Source: Acidimicrobiaceae bacterium (lineage in GTDB: Bacteria; Actinomycetota; Acidimicrobiia; Acidimicrobiales; RAAP-2). Taken from it: a DNA stretch of 32,064 nucleotides. Position 1 is the stretch's first letter; each line of letters starts with the position of its first letter. The notes below the pieces were generated by a model, which was not told the DNA's origin, made no database searches, and saw only the letters and a program-made list of their open reading frames with translations. Below are positions 22,832-30,804 of the stretch, one piece after another. The translations under genes and the position numbers were made by a program. The stretch is taken from assembly GCA_003138815.1 (NCBI GenBank), contig PLHD01000037.1:1-32064 (forward strand), given 5' to 3'.

Positions 22832-23947
22832 ATGAACTTTGGATTTAGCGAAGAACAAGAAGAACTCCGCAAGATGGTGAAGCGCTTCCTCGAAGAGAAG
22901 TCCCCCGAGAGCGAGGTCCGGCGACTGATGGCGACGGCGGAGGGCTACGACGCGGCCGTGTGGAGCCAGATGGCCGACGAACTGGCCCTGCAGGGCCTCG
23001 GGATCCCCGAGGAGTTCGGCGGTCAGGGTTACGGGCCCGTCGAGCTCTACGTGGTCTTCGAGGAGATGGGCGCGGCCCTGCTGTGCTCGCCGTACTTCTC
23101 GACGGTCGCCCTGGCCGCCAACGCGGTGCTCTTCGTGGGCACCGACGCCGACAAGGCGGTGTTCCTGCCCGGCATGGCGTCGGGAGAGACGATCGCCACG
23201 GTCGCGTTGACCGACGACGCCGGACAGTGGGACCTCGACTCGACGTCGACCACCGCGAGCGCGTCGGGCGACGGCTACGTGGTGAACGGCGTGCGCAACT
23301 ACGTCACCGACGGCAACGTCGCCTCGATTATCTTCGTGCCGGCCATGACCGACAAGGGGCTCTCGCTCTTCGCCGTGCGCGGCGACGCCACGGGCGTGGC
23401 GCGCGAGGCGCTGGCCACGATGGACCAAACCCGTAAGCAGAGCCGCATCGTGTTCGACAACGCCCCGGCCGCCCTGGTGGGCGTCGAGGGCGCCGCGAGG
23501 GACGGCCTCGAGACCACGATGCAAGTCGCGGTCGCGGCGCTCGCGGCCGAGCAGGTCGGCGGCGCCCAGCGCGTGCTCAACAACGCCGTCGAGTACGCCA
23601 AGGTCCGAGTGCAGTTCGGGCGGCCCATCGGATCGTTCCAGGCGATCAAGCACAAGTGCGCCGACATGCTCCTCGACGTGGAGTCGGCCAAGTCGGCCGC
23701 CTACTACGCCGCCTGGGCGGCCCAGGAGCGAAACGACGAGCTGCCGATCGCGGCGAGCCTCGCCAAGTCGTTCTGCTCGGAGGCCTACTTCCACTGCGCC
23801 GCGGAGAACATCCAGATCCACGGCGGCATCGGCTTTACCTGGGAGCACCACGCCCACCTGTACTTCAAGCGGGCCAAGAGTTCGGAGCTGTTCCTGGGCG
23901 ACCCGGCCTACCACCGCGAGCTGCTGGCCCAGCGACTGGGCATCTAG
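22832..23947 (+). CDS. Acyl-CoA dehydrogenase family protein
   Basis: This 371-residue FAD-dependent dehydrogenase of fatty acid or steroid side-chain type has the N-terminal helical domain FGFSEEQEELRKMVKRFL, the middle segment VALTDDAGQWD, and IQIHGGIGFTWEHHAHLYFKRA near the C-terminus. The last resembles actinobacterial FadE proteins that form heteromeric enzymes. The usual catalytic YEGT motif is absent; the matching place reads SSELFLGD. The enzyme may therefore use another base or act as a non-catalytic subunit. The start is ATG at 22832, after a ggggagaagaggg stretch. The next gene begins 6 nt later. Confidence 0.88.
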   Translation: MNFGFSEEQEELRKMVKRFLEEKSPESEVRRLMATAEGYDAAVWSQMADELALQGLGIPEEFGGQGYGPVELYVVFEEMGAALLCSPYFSTVALAANAVLFVGTDADKAVFLPGMASGETIATVALTDDAGQWDLDSTSTTASASGDGYVVNGVRNYVTDGNVASIIFVPAMTDKGLSLFAVRGDATGVAREALATMDQTRKQSRIVFDNAPAALVGVEGAARDGLETTMQVAVAALAAEQVGGAQRVLNNAVEYAKVRVQFGRPIGSFQAIKHKCADMLLDVESAKSAAYYAAWAAQERNDELPIAASLAKSFCSEAYFHCAAENIQIHGGIGFTWEHHAHLYFKRAKSSELFLGDPAYHRELLAQRLGI

Positions 23948-23953
23948 CCCGAC

Positions 23954-24700
23954 GTGCTCGCCCACGAGCAGCTGGTCAGCGGCAACTCGCTGCTCGACCT
24001 GCGCATCGCGACGTCCAACACCCGTCCGCTGGTGAGCCACGTGCTGGTGCTCGTGCACGGCCTGCCCCGGATGATGGGCATGGGACGTCAGGCGGCGGGC
24101 CTGCTGCCCGAGCTGGCCGAGCACCTGGCCAACGAATCGGGGTGGCTGGTGGCGACCGGCACGCTCTCGGGCGTCGGCGGCAGCACCGGGACGTTCTCGG
24201 CCACGCAGTGGCGCGCCGACCTGGACCAACTGCTCAACCGCGTCCAGGAGGGCGAGCGGCGCATCTCGCTGGCGGGCTTCGGCTTCGGCGGCGCGATGGC
24301 GCTGGCCACGGCGGCGACCGACGAGCGCGTCCACGGCGTGGCGACGTTCGCCGCCCCGGCGCACCTCGAGGCGTGGTGCGGTCCGCCCGAGGAGTTCCGC
24401 CGGGCCGTCCAGGTGGCGGGAGTGGTCGCGAACCCCAAGGAGCTGCTCAGTGCCGAGGAACTGCGACGCGACGTGGTCGCCATCGATCCGCTGGGCGCAA
24501 TCGTCAAGATCCCGCCGCGGCGCCTGCTGATCGGCCACGGGACCGACGACCTGGAGATCCCGGTGTCCGATGCGCGCGACCTGCTCAACGCCGCCGAGGG
24601 CCGCGCGGAGTTGCGACTGATCCAGGGGGCCGGCCACCAGTTGAGGGCGGACCCTCGGATGGTGGCCACCTTGCTAGGTTGGCTCGACCGACACCGTTAG
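23954..24700 (+). CDS. Alpha/beta hydrolase-like protein lacking the nucleophilic serine
   Basis: This 248-residue alpha/beta-hydrolase fold has the oxyanion-side LVLVHGLPR (31-39), an acid-residue loop GHGTDDLEIP and a His in GAGHQLRAD near 229. At the nucleophile elbow, where G-x-S-x-G is expected, the sequence is GFGFGG, with Gly110 in the Ser position (codon ggc; agc would be Ser). It is either catalytically inactive, a pseudo-enzyme, or uses a different residue. The GTG start follows the acyl-CoA dehydrogenase by 6 nt, so the pair is an operon. The stop overlaps the convergent thiE stop. Confidence 0.8.
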   Translation: MLAHEQLVSGNSLLDLRIATSNTRPLVSHVLVLVHGLPRMMGMGRQAAGLLPELAEHLANESGWLVATGTLSGVGGSTGTFSATQWRADLDQLLNRVQEGERRISLAGFGFGGAMALATAATDERVHGVATFAAPAHLEAWCGPPEEFRRAVQVAGVVANPKELLSAEELRRDVVAIDPLGAIVKIPPRRLLIGHGTDDLEIPVSDARDLLNAAEGRAELRLIQGAGHQLRADPRMVATLLGWLDRHR

Positions 24701-25320
24701 CCGAGGGCCTCGTCGAGCGCGTCGCGCAGCTCGCGCGCCGCGCGCTCGGGTGAAGAGGCCTCGCAGAGCGCGCGCACCACAACGAAGTGGCGCAGCCCCG
24801 CGGCCACCAGACCGGCGATGTTGGCCGCGTCCACCCCGCCGGTGACGAAGACGGGCCGGTCGCTGCGGGCCTGGCAGGTCACGGCGTAGTCGAGCCCGGT
24901 GCCGGTGCGTCCGGGCTTGGTCGGTGTGGCGACGATGGGTCCCGCGCTGAGATACGACGCGCGCTCGCTCAGGGCCGCGTCGAACTCGTCGGGGGAGTGC
25001 GTGGAGAGGCCTACGATCGCTTCGTCGCCGAGGACGTCGCGGCAGTGGGACACGCTGACGTCATCCTGGCCCACGTGCACGCCGTCGGCGCCTGATTCGA
25101 GAGCGAGTTCCGGCGAGTCGTTCATCACGAACGGCACGTCGAACTCGTGGCAGATCGGCACCATGATCCGGGCCATCTCCAGGCGCTCGGCGTCGGGGCG
25201 CTGCTTTTCGCGTAACTGGACGACGTCGACGCCGCCGCGCAGCACCGCGGGCAGGAAACTCGCCATGTCCGGGCGAAGGGCCACGCAGAGGTAAAGGTTC
25301 CGATTCGAGAGTTCGAGCAC
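24697..25320 (-). CDS. thiE: Thiamine-phosphate synthase ThiE
   Basis: This enzyme joins hydroxymethylpyrimidine pyrophosphate and thiazole phosphate to make thiamine monophosphate. The 207-residue TIM barrel has the family motifs VVQLREKQ (33-40), VMNDSPELALESGADGVHVG, and the phosphate-binding GPIVATPTKPGRTGTGLDY, with VTGGV following. The GTG start is at 25320. No other thiamine gene and no TPP riboswitch were recognised in the 65-nt divergent gap to the Rrf2 gene. Confidence 0.93.
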   Translation of the reverse strand: MLELSNRNLYLCVALRPDMASFLPAVLRGGVDVVQLREKQRPDAERLEMARIMVPICHEFDVPFVMNDSPELALESGADGVHVGQDDVSVSHCRDVLGDEAIVGLSTHSPDEFDAALSERASYLSAGPIVATPTKPGRTGTGLDYAVTCQARSDRPVFVTGGVDAANIAGLVAAGLRHFVVVRALCEASSPERAARELRDALDEALG

Positions 25321-25385
25321 CAGCTCACCCTAATGTTGGGCGGTGATTCGTGAAATGTCGGTCCCTGGTAGGGCAGAATGGGGGA

Positions 25386-25844
25386 ATGCAGATTCCCGCC
25401 AAGGCCGACTACGCCATCCGTGCGCTCCTGACCCTGGCGGCGAGCGAGACCTCGGTGAGCGCCGAGCACCTCGCCCAGCAGCAGGAACTGCCGGCCAAGT
25501 TCCTCGGCGCGATCCTCTCGGACCTGCGACGAGGTGGGCTCGTCTCGAGCCAGCGCGGCCCCGAGGGCGGCTTCAAGCTCGCGCGGGACCCCGACACCAT
25601 CATGATCGCCGACATCCTGCGCATCGTCAGCGGCCCGCTCGCCGGCGTGCGCGGCATGCGCCCCGAGACCCTGCACTATGGCGGCGAGGCCACGCACCTC
25701 CAGGACGTGTGGATCGCGGTGCGGGCCACCCTGCGCGAGGTCCTCGAGCACGTCACGCTCGGCCAGGTGCTGCGCGGCGACCTGCCCGAATCGATCACGA
25801 GGTTCAGCTCCGATCCCGATGCGTGGATAACGCGGCACATTTGA
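25386..25844 (+). CDS. Rrf2-family transcriptional regulator without cysteines
   Basis: This 152-residue winged-helix regulator begins with the Rrf2 hallmark KADYAIRALLTLA (6-18), followed by the recognition helix AKFLGAILSDLRRGGLVSSQRG and the wing GPEGGFKLAR. IscR, NsrR and RsrR bind Fe-S clusters through cysteines in the dimerisation region. This protein has no cysteine at all, so it cannot sense by a cysteine-ligated cluster. It lies in the same neighbourhood as the suf genes but is not adjacent to them. ATG 25386 is chosen because the family starts a few residues before DYAIRAL. The stop overlaps the RNase HI start. Confidence 0.9.
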   Translation: MQIPAKADYAIRALLTLAASETSVSAEHLAQQQELPAKFLGAILSDLRRGGLVSSQRGPEGGFKLARDPDTIMIADILRIVSGPLAGVRGMRPETLHYGGEATHLQDVWIAVRATLREVLEHVTLGQVLRGDLPESITRFSSDPDAWITRHI

Positions 25845-26278
25845 AAAGAATTCACACGGATGGTTCGTGCCGCGGCAATCCCGGACCCGGGGGTTGGGCG
25901 TGGGCACTCGACACCGACTGCTACGCCAGCGGCGCCGAAGCGCACACCACGAATCAGCGCATGGAGGTCTACGCCGTCATCGACGCGCTGCGCGAGAACC
26001 CCGAGGGACCGGTGGCGATCGTCAGCGATTCCACCTACGTGGTCAAGTGTTTCAACGACAAGTGGCACGCGGGCTGGCTGAAACGCGGCTGGAAGAACTC
26101 GCAGGGCCAGCCAGTGGCCAACCGCGATCTCTGGGAGGAGCTCTTCGAACTCGTCCTGCAGAGCGGGCGGGCGGTGACCTTCACGTGGGTGAAGGGACAC
26201 TCGGGCGACATGATGAACGATTTCGTCGATGCGCTGGCGACCGTGGCCGCTGACACCCAGCGGGGGCAGCGCTCGTAG
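25841..26278 (+). CDS. rnhA: Ribonuclease HI
   Basis: This 145-residue enzyme degrades the RNA strand of RNA-DNA hybrids. Active-site residues are all present: Asp7 (HTDGSCRGNPGPGG), Glu42 (NQRMEVYAVIDAL), Asp63 (IVSDSTYVV), His120 (WVKGHSG) and Asp130 (NDFVDALA). The start is placed at TTG 25841, which overlaps the Rrf2 stop as TTGA and gives the usual MKRxxTDG N-terminus; GTG 25823 is an alternative. Co-translation with the regulator gene is implied. Confidence 0.93.
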   Translation: MKRIHTDGSCRGNPGPGGWAWALDTDCYASGAEAHTTNQRMEVYAVIDALRENPEGPVAIVSDSTYVVKCFNDKWHAGWLKRGWKNSQGQPVANRDLWEELFELVLQSGRAVTFTWVKGHSGDMMNDFVDALATVAADTQRGQRS

Positions 26279-26353
26279 CCCCGTTCCGGCGCTCTCCAGG
26301 AAACATTAGAATTCCATTGGTTTTCTCCGTATGAGCGAGTGAAGGGTCAGTCC

Positions 26354-27769
26354 GTGGCGAATGAGGTCCAGCAGTTTGATGTAGTTGTCATTGGGGGCGG
26401 ACCCGGCGGATACGCCGCCGCCCTCTACGCCGCGGCCGCCGGCCTGAGCGTCGCCCTGGTCGAGCGCGACAAGGTGGGAGGCACCTGCCTGCACCGCGGA
26501 TGCGTCCCCGCCAAGGAGTTCCTCGAGACCGCGCACGTGCGGCGCACGGTCGAGCACGCCGGCGACTTCGGCATCACTACCAAGGGCGTGAACGTCGACT
26601 TCGCCGTCAGCCAGGCGCGCAAGAACGAGATCGTCGATCGCCTGTTCAAGGGCCTGTCGGGGCTCCTCAAGGGACGCAAGGTCACCGTCTTTTCCGGCAG
26701 CGCCCGCCTGGACGCCGATCAAACCGTCACGGTGGTCGACGGCGCCGACGCCGGGGTCGTGGCCCGGGGAAAGAACGTAATCCTGGCGGCGGGCTCGGTG
26801 CCTCGCACCTTGCCCGGCTTCGACGTCGACGGCTCCCTCGTCGTCACGTCCGACGAGTTCCTCGACCTCGCAGCGCTGCCCGCGACGGCGGCGGTGATCG
26901 GCGGAGGGGCGATCGGCTGCGAGTTCGCGTCGATGCTCTGCGACATGGGAACCAAGGTCACCATCCTCGAGTTCCTGCCGACGATCCTGACGGGATGCGA
27001 TACCGAGGTCGTCAACGTGGTCGGCCGGGCGTTCAAGAAGCGCGGTATCGACGTGCGTGCCGGAGTCAACGTGACCGGCCACACGCCCAAGAAGGGCTCG
27101 ACAACCGTCACCGTCGAGAGCGGCGACAACGTCGTCGTGGACATGGTGGTGCTTTCGGTCGGGCGCCGTCCCTGCAGCGACGGGCTGCTGGGCGAGGGAA
27201 CCGGCGTGGTCGTCAACGAGCGAGGATTCGTCGTGACCGACGGCGCCCAGCGCACGGCCAGTCCGAACGTCTTCGCCGTCGGCGACATCGTGGCGAACTC
27301 GCCACAACTCGCCCACGTCGGATTCGCCGAGGCGATCGTCGCGGTGAAGACCATTCTCGGCGAGCCGGTCGTCCCGGTGGACTACGAGCGGGTGCCGTGG
27401 GCCATTTACTCGAACCCAGAAGTTGCCTTCTGCGGCCTCACCGAGGCCGCCGCGAAGGAGAAGGGCTACGAGGTCGTGGTCAAGAAGGACCCCTTCGGCG
27501 GCAACAGCCGCGCCCAGATCATCGGTGACACCGATGGCGTCGTCAAGGTCATCGCCGAGAAGCGCACCGACGGCACCGCCGGCCAGATCCTCGGCGTGCA
27601 CATGGCCGGTCCGTGGGTCACCGAGCAGCTCGGCGCCGGCTACTTCGCCGTGAACTGGGAGGCGACCGCGGAGGAGGCGGCCGCGCTGATCCAGCCGCAC
27701 CCTTCGCTTTCCGAGACGTTCGGTGAGACGCTCCTCGCGCTCGCCGGCCGAGGACTACACATTGGCTGA
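26354..27769 (+). CDS. lpdA: Dihydrolipoamide dehydrogenase (E3)
   Basis: This 471-residue FAD/NAD enzyme reoxidises the dihydrolipoyl group of 2-oxoacid dehydrogenase E2 or of GcvH. FAD is bound by VIGGGPGGYAAAL (12-24), the redox disulfide is Cys45-Cys50 in GGTCLHRGCVPAK, NAD is bound by VIGGGAIGCEFASM, and the catalytic His-Glu pair is in QPHPSLSETFGE. GTG 26354 is preferred to GTG 26339 because aaggg lies 8 nt upstream. A possible -10 box, tagaat, is at 26307-26312. The 3' end overlaps the E2 gene by 8 nt. Confidence 0.94.
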   Translation: MANEVQQFDVVVIGGGPGGYAAALYAAAAGLSVALVERDKVGGTCLHRGCVPAKEFLETAHVRRTVEHAGDFGITTKGVNVDFAVSQARKNEIVDRLFKGLSGLLKGRKVTVFSGSARLDADQTVTVVDGADAGVVARGKNVILAAGSVPRTLPGFDVDGSLVVTSDEFLDLAALPATAAVIGGGAIGCEFASMLCDMGTKVTILEFLPTILTGCDTEVVNVVGRAFKKRGIDVRAGVNVTGHTPKKGSTTVTVESGDNVVVDMVVLSVGRRPCSDGLLGEGTGVVVNERGFVVTDGAQRTASPNVFAVGDIVANSPQLAHVGFAEAIVAVKTILGEPVVPVDYERVPWAIYSNPEVAFCGLTEAAAKEKGYEVVVKKDPFGGNSRAQIIGDTDGVVKVIAEKRTDGTAGQILGVHMAGPWVTEQLGAGYFAVNWEATAEEAAALIQPHPSLSETFGETLLALAGRGLHIG

Positions 27770-28943
27770 CGTCACGCTGCCGTCACTGGGTGAGTCGGTC
27801 ACCGAAGGGATCATCACGCAGTGGTTCAAGAAGGTGGGCGACGCCGTGGCGCGCGACGAAGCGCTCTTCGAGGTGTCCACGGACAAGGTCGACTCCGAGA
27901 TGCCTTCGCCGGCCGCCGGAGTCCTCACCCAGATCCTGGCCCAGGAGGGCGACACGGTCCAGACTGGTTCGCGGGTCGCCGTGATCGACGAGAACGCAGT
28001 GGCGGGCTCGACCCCACTCAGCGCGCCGACCCCACCCGGCGCGCCGACGGCACCGACCACGCCGACGCCCCGCGCGGCGCCGGGCGCGCCGAACGAAGCC
28101 GAGGAGCTGGGCGTGGTGATGTCGCCCGTCGTGCGGCGAATCCTCGCCGACGGGGAGGTGGACCCCTCGACGCTGCGTGGTTCGGGACCCGGCGGGGCCA
28201 TCACGCGCCGCGACGCCGAACGTGCGGTCGCCAACGGCCCAACCGATGAGGTGCTCGTGCCCCTTTCCAACGGCCGCCGCCGCATGGGCCAGCACATGGC
28301 CTTGTCGGCCCAGACCACCCCGCATGGCTTCGTCGCCATCGAGGCCGACGGCGACATCTTCGCCAAACTCGAGTCCATGGGGCGAGTGAGCCGCGACGGC
28401 GTGGGCGTGACCGACGAGATGGTCGTTAGCCTGGCCGGCGTACGGGCGCTGGGGGAGTTCGAGTACTTGAACGCGACCTTCGCCGGCGATGAGCTGGTCG
28501 TGCACCGCAGCGTCAACCTCGGCTTCATGAGAGTGGTGGAGAACGACGGCATGCTCGTGCCGGTCGTGCACGCGGCGGCCGGCCTGACGCTTCGAGCTCT
28601 GGCACGGCGGGTCAGCGAACTCGGTGAGCGCGTCGCCTCGCACCACCTCACGACCGACGATCTCATGGGTGGGACGTTCACCATCGCGGGCGCGCCGAGC
28701 GAACACACCCTGACCAGCGTGCCGATCATCATTCAGCCCCAGGTCGCGGTGCTGTCGCTGGGCGCGGTTCGCCAAGTGCCGGTCGTCGTCACCGAGGACG
28801 GCGTGACGTCGGTCGAGGTCGGACGCCGACTCGTGCTCGGGCTCTCCTTCGACCACCGGGTCTGTGAATCGGTGGCCGCGGCGAGCTACCTCGAGCGGGT
28901 CGCGGAGCTGCTCTCGGGCATGGACCTGGAGAGCGAGCTCTAG
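27762..28943 (+). CDS. 2-oxoacid dehydrogenase E2 acyltransferase with altered active site
   Basis: This 393-residue dihydrolipoamide acyltransferase has one lipoyl domain (about 1-78; lipoyl-lysine Lys42 in STDKVDSE) and an Ala/Pro/Thr-rich swinging linker (80-112). A peripheral-subunit-binding domain (SPVVRRILADGEVDPSTL..., 121-157) and a C-terminal catalytic domain follow. The catalytic motif of E2 enzymes, HRxxDG, here reads HRVCES (His365, Glu369, Ser370): the His is kept but the Asp-Gly is not. The usual TFTIxNxG stretch is also changed (TFTIAGAPSE). The acyl substrate cannot be assigned, since no E1 gene is present. TTG start inside the lpd stop region. The next gene starts with no gap. 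Confidence 0.87.
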   Translation: MADVTLPSLGESVTEGIITQWFKKVGDAVARDEALFEVSTDKVDSEMPSPAAGVLTQILAQEGDTVQTGSRVAVIDENAVAGSTPLSAPTPPGAPTAPTTPTPRAAPGAPNEAEELGVVMSPVVRRILADGEVDPSTLRGSGPGGAITRRDAERAVANGPTDEVLVPLSNGRRRMGQHMALSAQTTPHGFVAIEADGDIFAKLESMGRVSRDGVGVTDEMVVSLAGVRALGEFEYLNATFAGDELVVHRSVNLGFMRVVENDGMLVPVVHAAAGLTLRALARRVSELGERVASHHLTTDDLMGGTFTIAGAPSEHTLTSVPIIIQPQVAVLSLGAVRQVPVVVTEDGVTSVEVGRRLVLGLSFDHRVCESVAAASYLERVAELLSGMDLESEL

Positions 28944-30569
28944 GTGCTGCGCCGACGCCACCTCGGGCGAATCACGTTCGCCGAGGCCAACGATTTCCAG
29001 CGGGCCCTGGTTCGTTCGAGCGACGACTACATCCTGCTGTTCGAGCACCCTCCCACCTACACCATGGGAATCCGCACCCAGGCCGAGCACTTCCTGGTGC
29101 CGCCCGAGACCCTGGACGCGGTGGTCATCGACGCCGACCGTGGCGGCGACGTGACCTACCACGCGCCTGGACAGGTCGTGGCCTGGGCTATCGTCACTGT
29201 CCCCGACGATCCGTCGGCGGGCAAGGCCCACGTCACCCGCCTCGAAGACGCGGTGATTGCGACGGTCCAGAGCTTCGACCCCGACGGCCACCTGGGCGTC
29301 GTCGGCCGCCTGGAGGGTTACCCCGGGGTGTGGGCCCACCTCGAGGGGGCCCCTGCCAAGATCGCGGCCGTCGGCGTGCGCACCGAGCGCAACGAGCTCG
29401 GTGCGCGTCGCACCATGCACGGGGTGGCGCTCAACGTCGACGTCGATCTCGCGGGATTCGGCTTCATCGTGCCCTGCGGCATCGCCGACAAGCCCGTGGC
29501 GTCGATGCACTCGCTCGGACTCTCCCCGACGTCGCTCGAGGTCGAAGAGCGCCTCGGCGACCAGCTCGAGGCCCGCCTGGGCGCCCGCGCCGCGGTGGCC
29601 CGGGTCGATCGCAGCGTCTCGACCAACACCGCCGAGCGCCCGCTGCTGCGCCGACTGCGCAAGGCCGGTGTCGATCCCGACGCGGGGATCCCGATACGCT
29701 CGCGCAAGCCCGAGTGGCTGCGGATCGAGGCCCATATGGGCAACGAGTTCCAGTCGCTGCGCACGCTCACCGAGGACCTGCGGCTGGTGACGGTCTGCGA
29801 GGAGGCGGGCTGTCCGAACATCTTCGAGTGCTGGAGCCAGGGCACGGCGACCTTCATGGTCAACGGCGAGCGCTGCACGAGGGCCTGCGGATTCTGCCTG
29901 ATCGACACCCGCAAGCCAATGGCGCTGGACCCGAGCGAACCCGACCGCGTCGCCGAGGCGGTGGTCCGCCTCGGGCTGCATCACGCGGTCGTGACGTGCG
30001 TGGCGCGCGACGACCTCGCCGACGGAGGTGCCGGGGCCATCGCGGCGACGGTGCGCGCGATACGCGACCGTTCACCCCAGACCGACGTGGAGGTGCTCAT
30101 CAGCGACCTCAAGGGCGACGCGGGCGCGCTGGAGCTGATCATCGATTCGCGGCCCGACGTGATGAACCACAACGTCGAGACGGTCGCGCGCCTGCAGCGG
30201 GCGGTGCGCCCGAGCGCCGGCTACCTGCGCTCGCTGACCGTGCTGGCGCGCAGCGTGGCGGCCGGGCTCACCACCAAGTCCGGCATGATGGTCGGCCTCG
30301 GCGAGACCCCCGACGAGGTGCACGAGACCCTCGCGGACCTCGCGGCAGTCGGGGTCTCGATCGCGACCATCGGCCAGTACTTGCGCCCCACCGAGCGCCA
30401 CCTGCCGGTCGCGCGCTGGTGGGAGCCCGCCGAGTTCGACGAGCTGGCCCGCTACGGCAGGCAGCTGGGCCTCGCTCACGTGCAGTCGTCGCCGCTGACA
30501 CGCTCGAGCTACCACGCCCGTGAGGCGCTCAGCGACGCGACGCCGGTGGCGGCTCCGACTCGGCGCTAG
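28944..30569 (+). CDS. LipB-LipA fusion: octanoyltransferase plus lipoyl synthase
   Basis: One uninterrupted 541-residue frame encodes both steps of lipoate assembly. Residues 1 to about 220 are LipB, which transfers octanoate from acyl carrier protein to lipoyl domains. RGGDVTYHAPGQ (67-77) is the family signature (usually YHGPGQ), Lys139 is in PAKIAAVG, and the acyl-thioester Cys178 is in IVPCGIADK. Residues about 250-541 are LipA, a radical-SAM enzyme that inserts two sulfurs. Auxiliary-cluster cysteines are 285, 290 and 296 (C-x4-C-x5-C), SAM-cluster cysteines 311, 315 and 318 (CTRACGFC), and the C-terminal RSSY is at 520-523. A linker of about 30 residues joins them. LipB and LipA are normally separate genes. 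GTG start immediately after the E2 stop. Confidence 0.92.
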   Translation: MLRRRHLGRITFAEANDFQRALVRSSDDYILLFEHPPTYTMGIRTQAEHFLVPPETLDAVVIDADRGGDVTYHAPGQVVAWAIVTVPDDPSAGKAHVTRLEDAVIATVQSFDPDGHLGVVGRLEGYPGVWAHLEGAPAKIAAVGVRTERNELGARRTMHGVALNVDVDLAGFGFIVPCGIADKPVASMHSLGLSPTSLEVEERLGDQLEARLGARAAVARVDRSVSTNTAERPLLRRLRKAGVDPDAGIPIRSRKPEWLRIEAHMGNEFQSLRTLTEDLRLVTVCEEAGCPNIFECWSQGTATFMVNGERCTRACGFCLIDTRKPMALDPSEPDRVAEAVVRLGLHHAVVTCVARDDLADGGAGAIAATVRAIRDRSPQTDVEVLISDLKGDAGALELIIDSRPDVMNHNVETVARLQRAVRPSAGYLRSLTVLARSVAAGLTTKSGMMVGLGETPDEVHETLADLAAVGVSIATIGQYLRPTERHLPVARWWEPAEFDELARYGRQLGLAHVQSSPLTRSSYHAREALSDATPVAAPTRR

Positions 30570-30804
30570 CGCGGCCGCAGTCAGCCTGGCGCCGTTGGAT
30601 CGCGCAATGGGCAACGTCGTCGTCAACGCGCACGCCACGTGGCTCTCCGTGGGCGAGGCGAACGGCGCGCTTGCGCCGCGGCACGGGCCAGGAGCGACGC
30701 AGCGTCACCTTTTCGTTCCATGGGCGAGCACCCGGCGGGCGGCTGCACGGTCGCCGCGCTCGACCGTCGGGGTCCAAGCCGACGCTGAACGGCGTCAACC
30801 CCGA
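30570..30804. other. Convergent intergenic region
   Basis: No gene was recognised in these 235 nt. A short GC-rich hairpin (cggcgc at 30663-30668, gcgccg at 30673-30678, 4-nt loop) lies between the convergent lipBA fusion and metH genes. It has no T-run, so it is only a weak terminator candidate. Confidence 0.35.

Noticed and set aside
22619-24637. A 672-codon reverse-strand open frame opposite the acyl-CoA dehydrogenase and hydrolase genes
   Set aside because: Low-complexity composition and no recognisable domain; the forward-strand genes have clear motifs and ribosome-binding sites.
25321-25385. A TPP riboswitch upstream of thiE
   Set aside because: The divergent gap is only 65 nt and lacks the CUGAGA and related conserved elements in the thiE orientation.
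27783-29984. A 733-codon open frame on the reverse strand opposite the E2 and lipBA genes
   Set aside because: Its translation is rich in Arg, Gly, Asp and His with no family motif. It is the antisense shadow of two strongly supported genes, a common artefact in GC-rich DNA.
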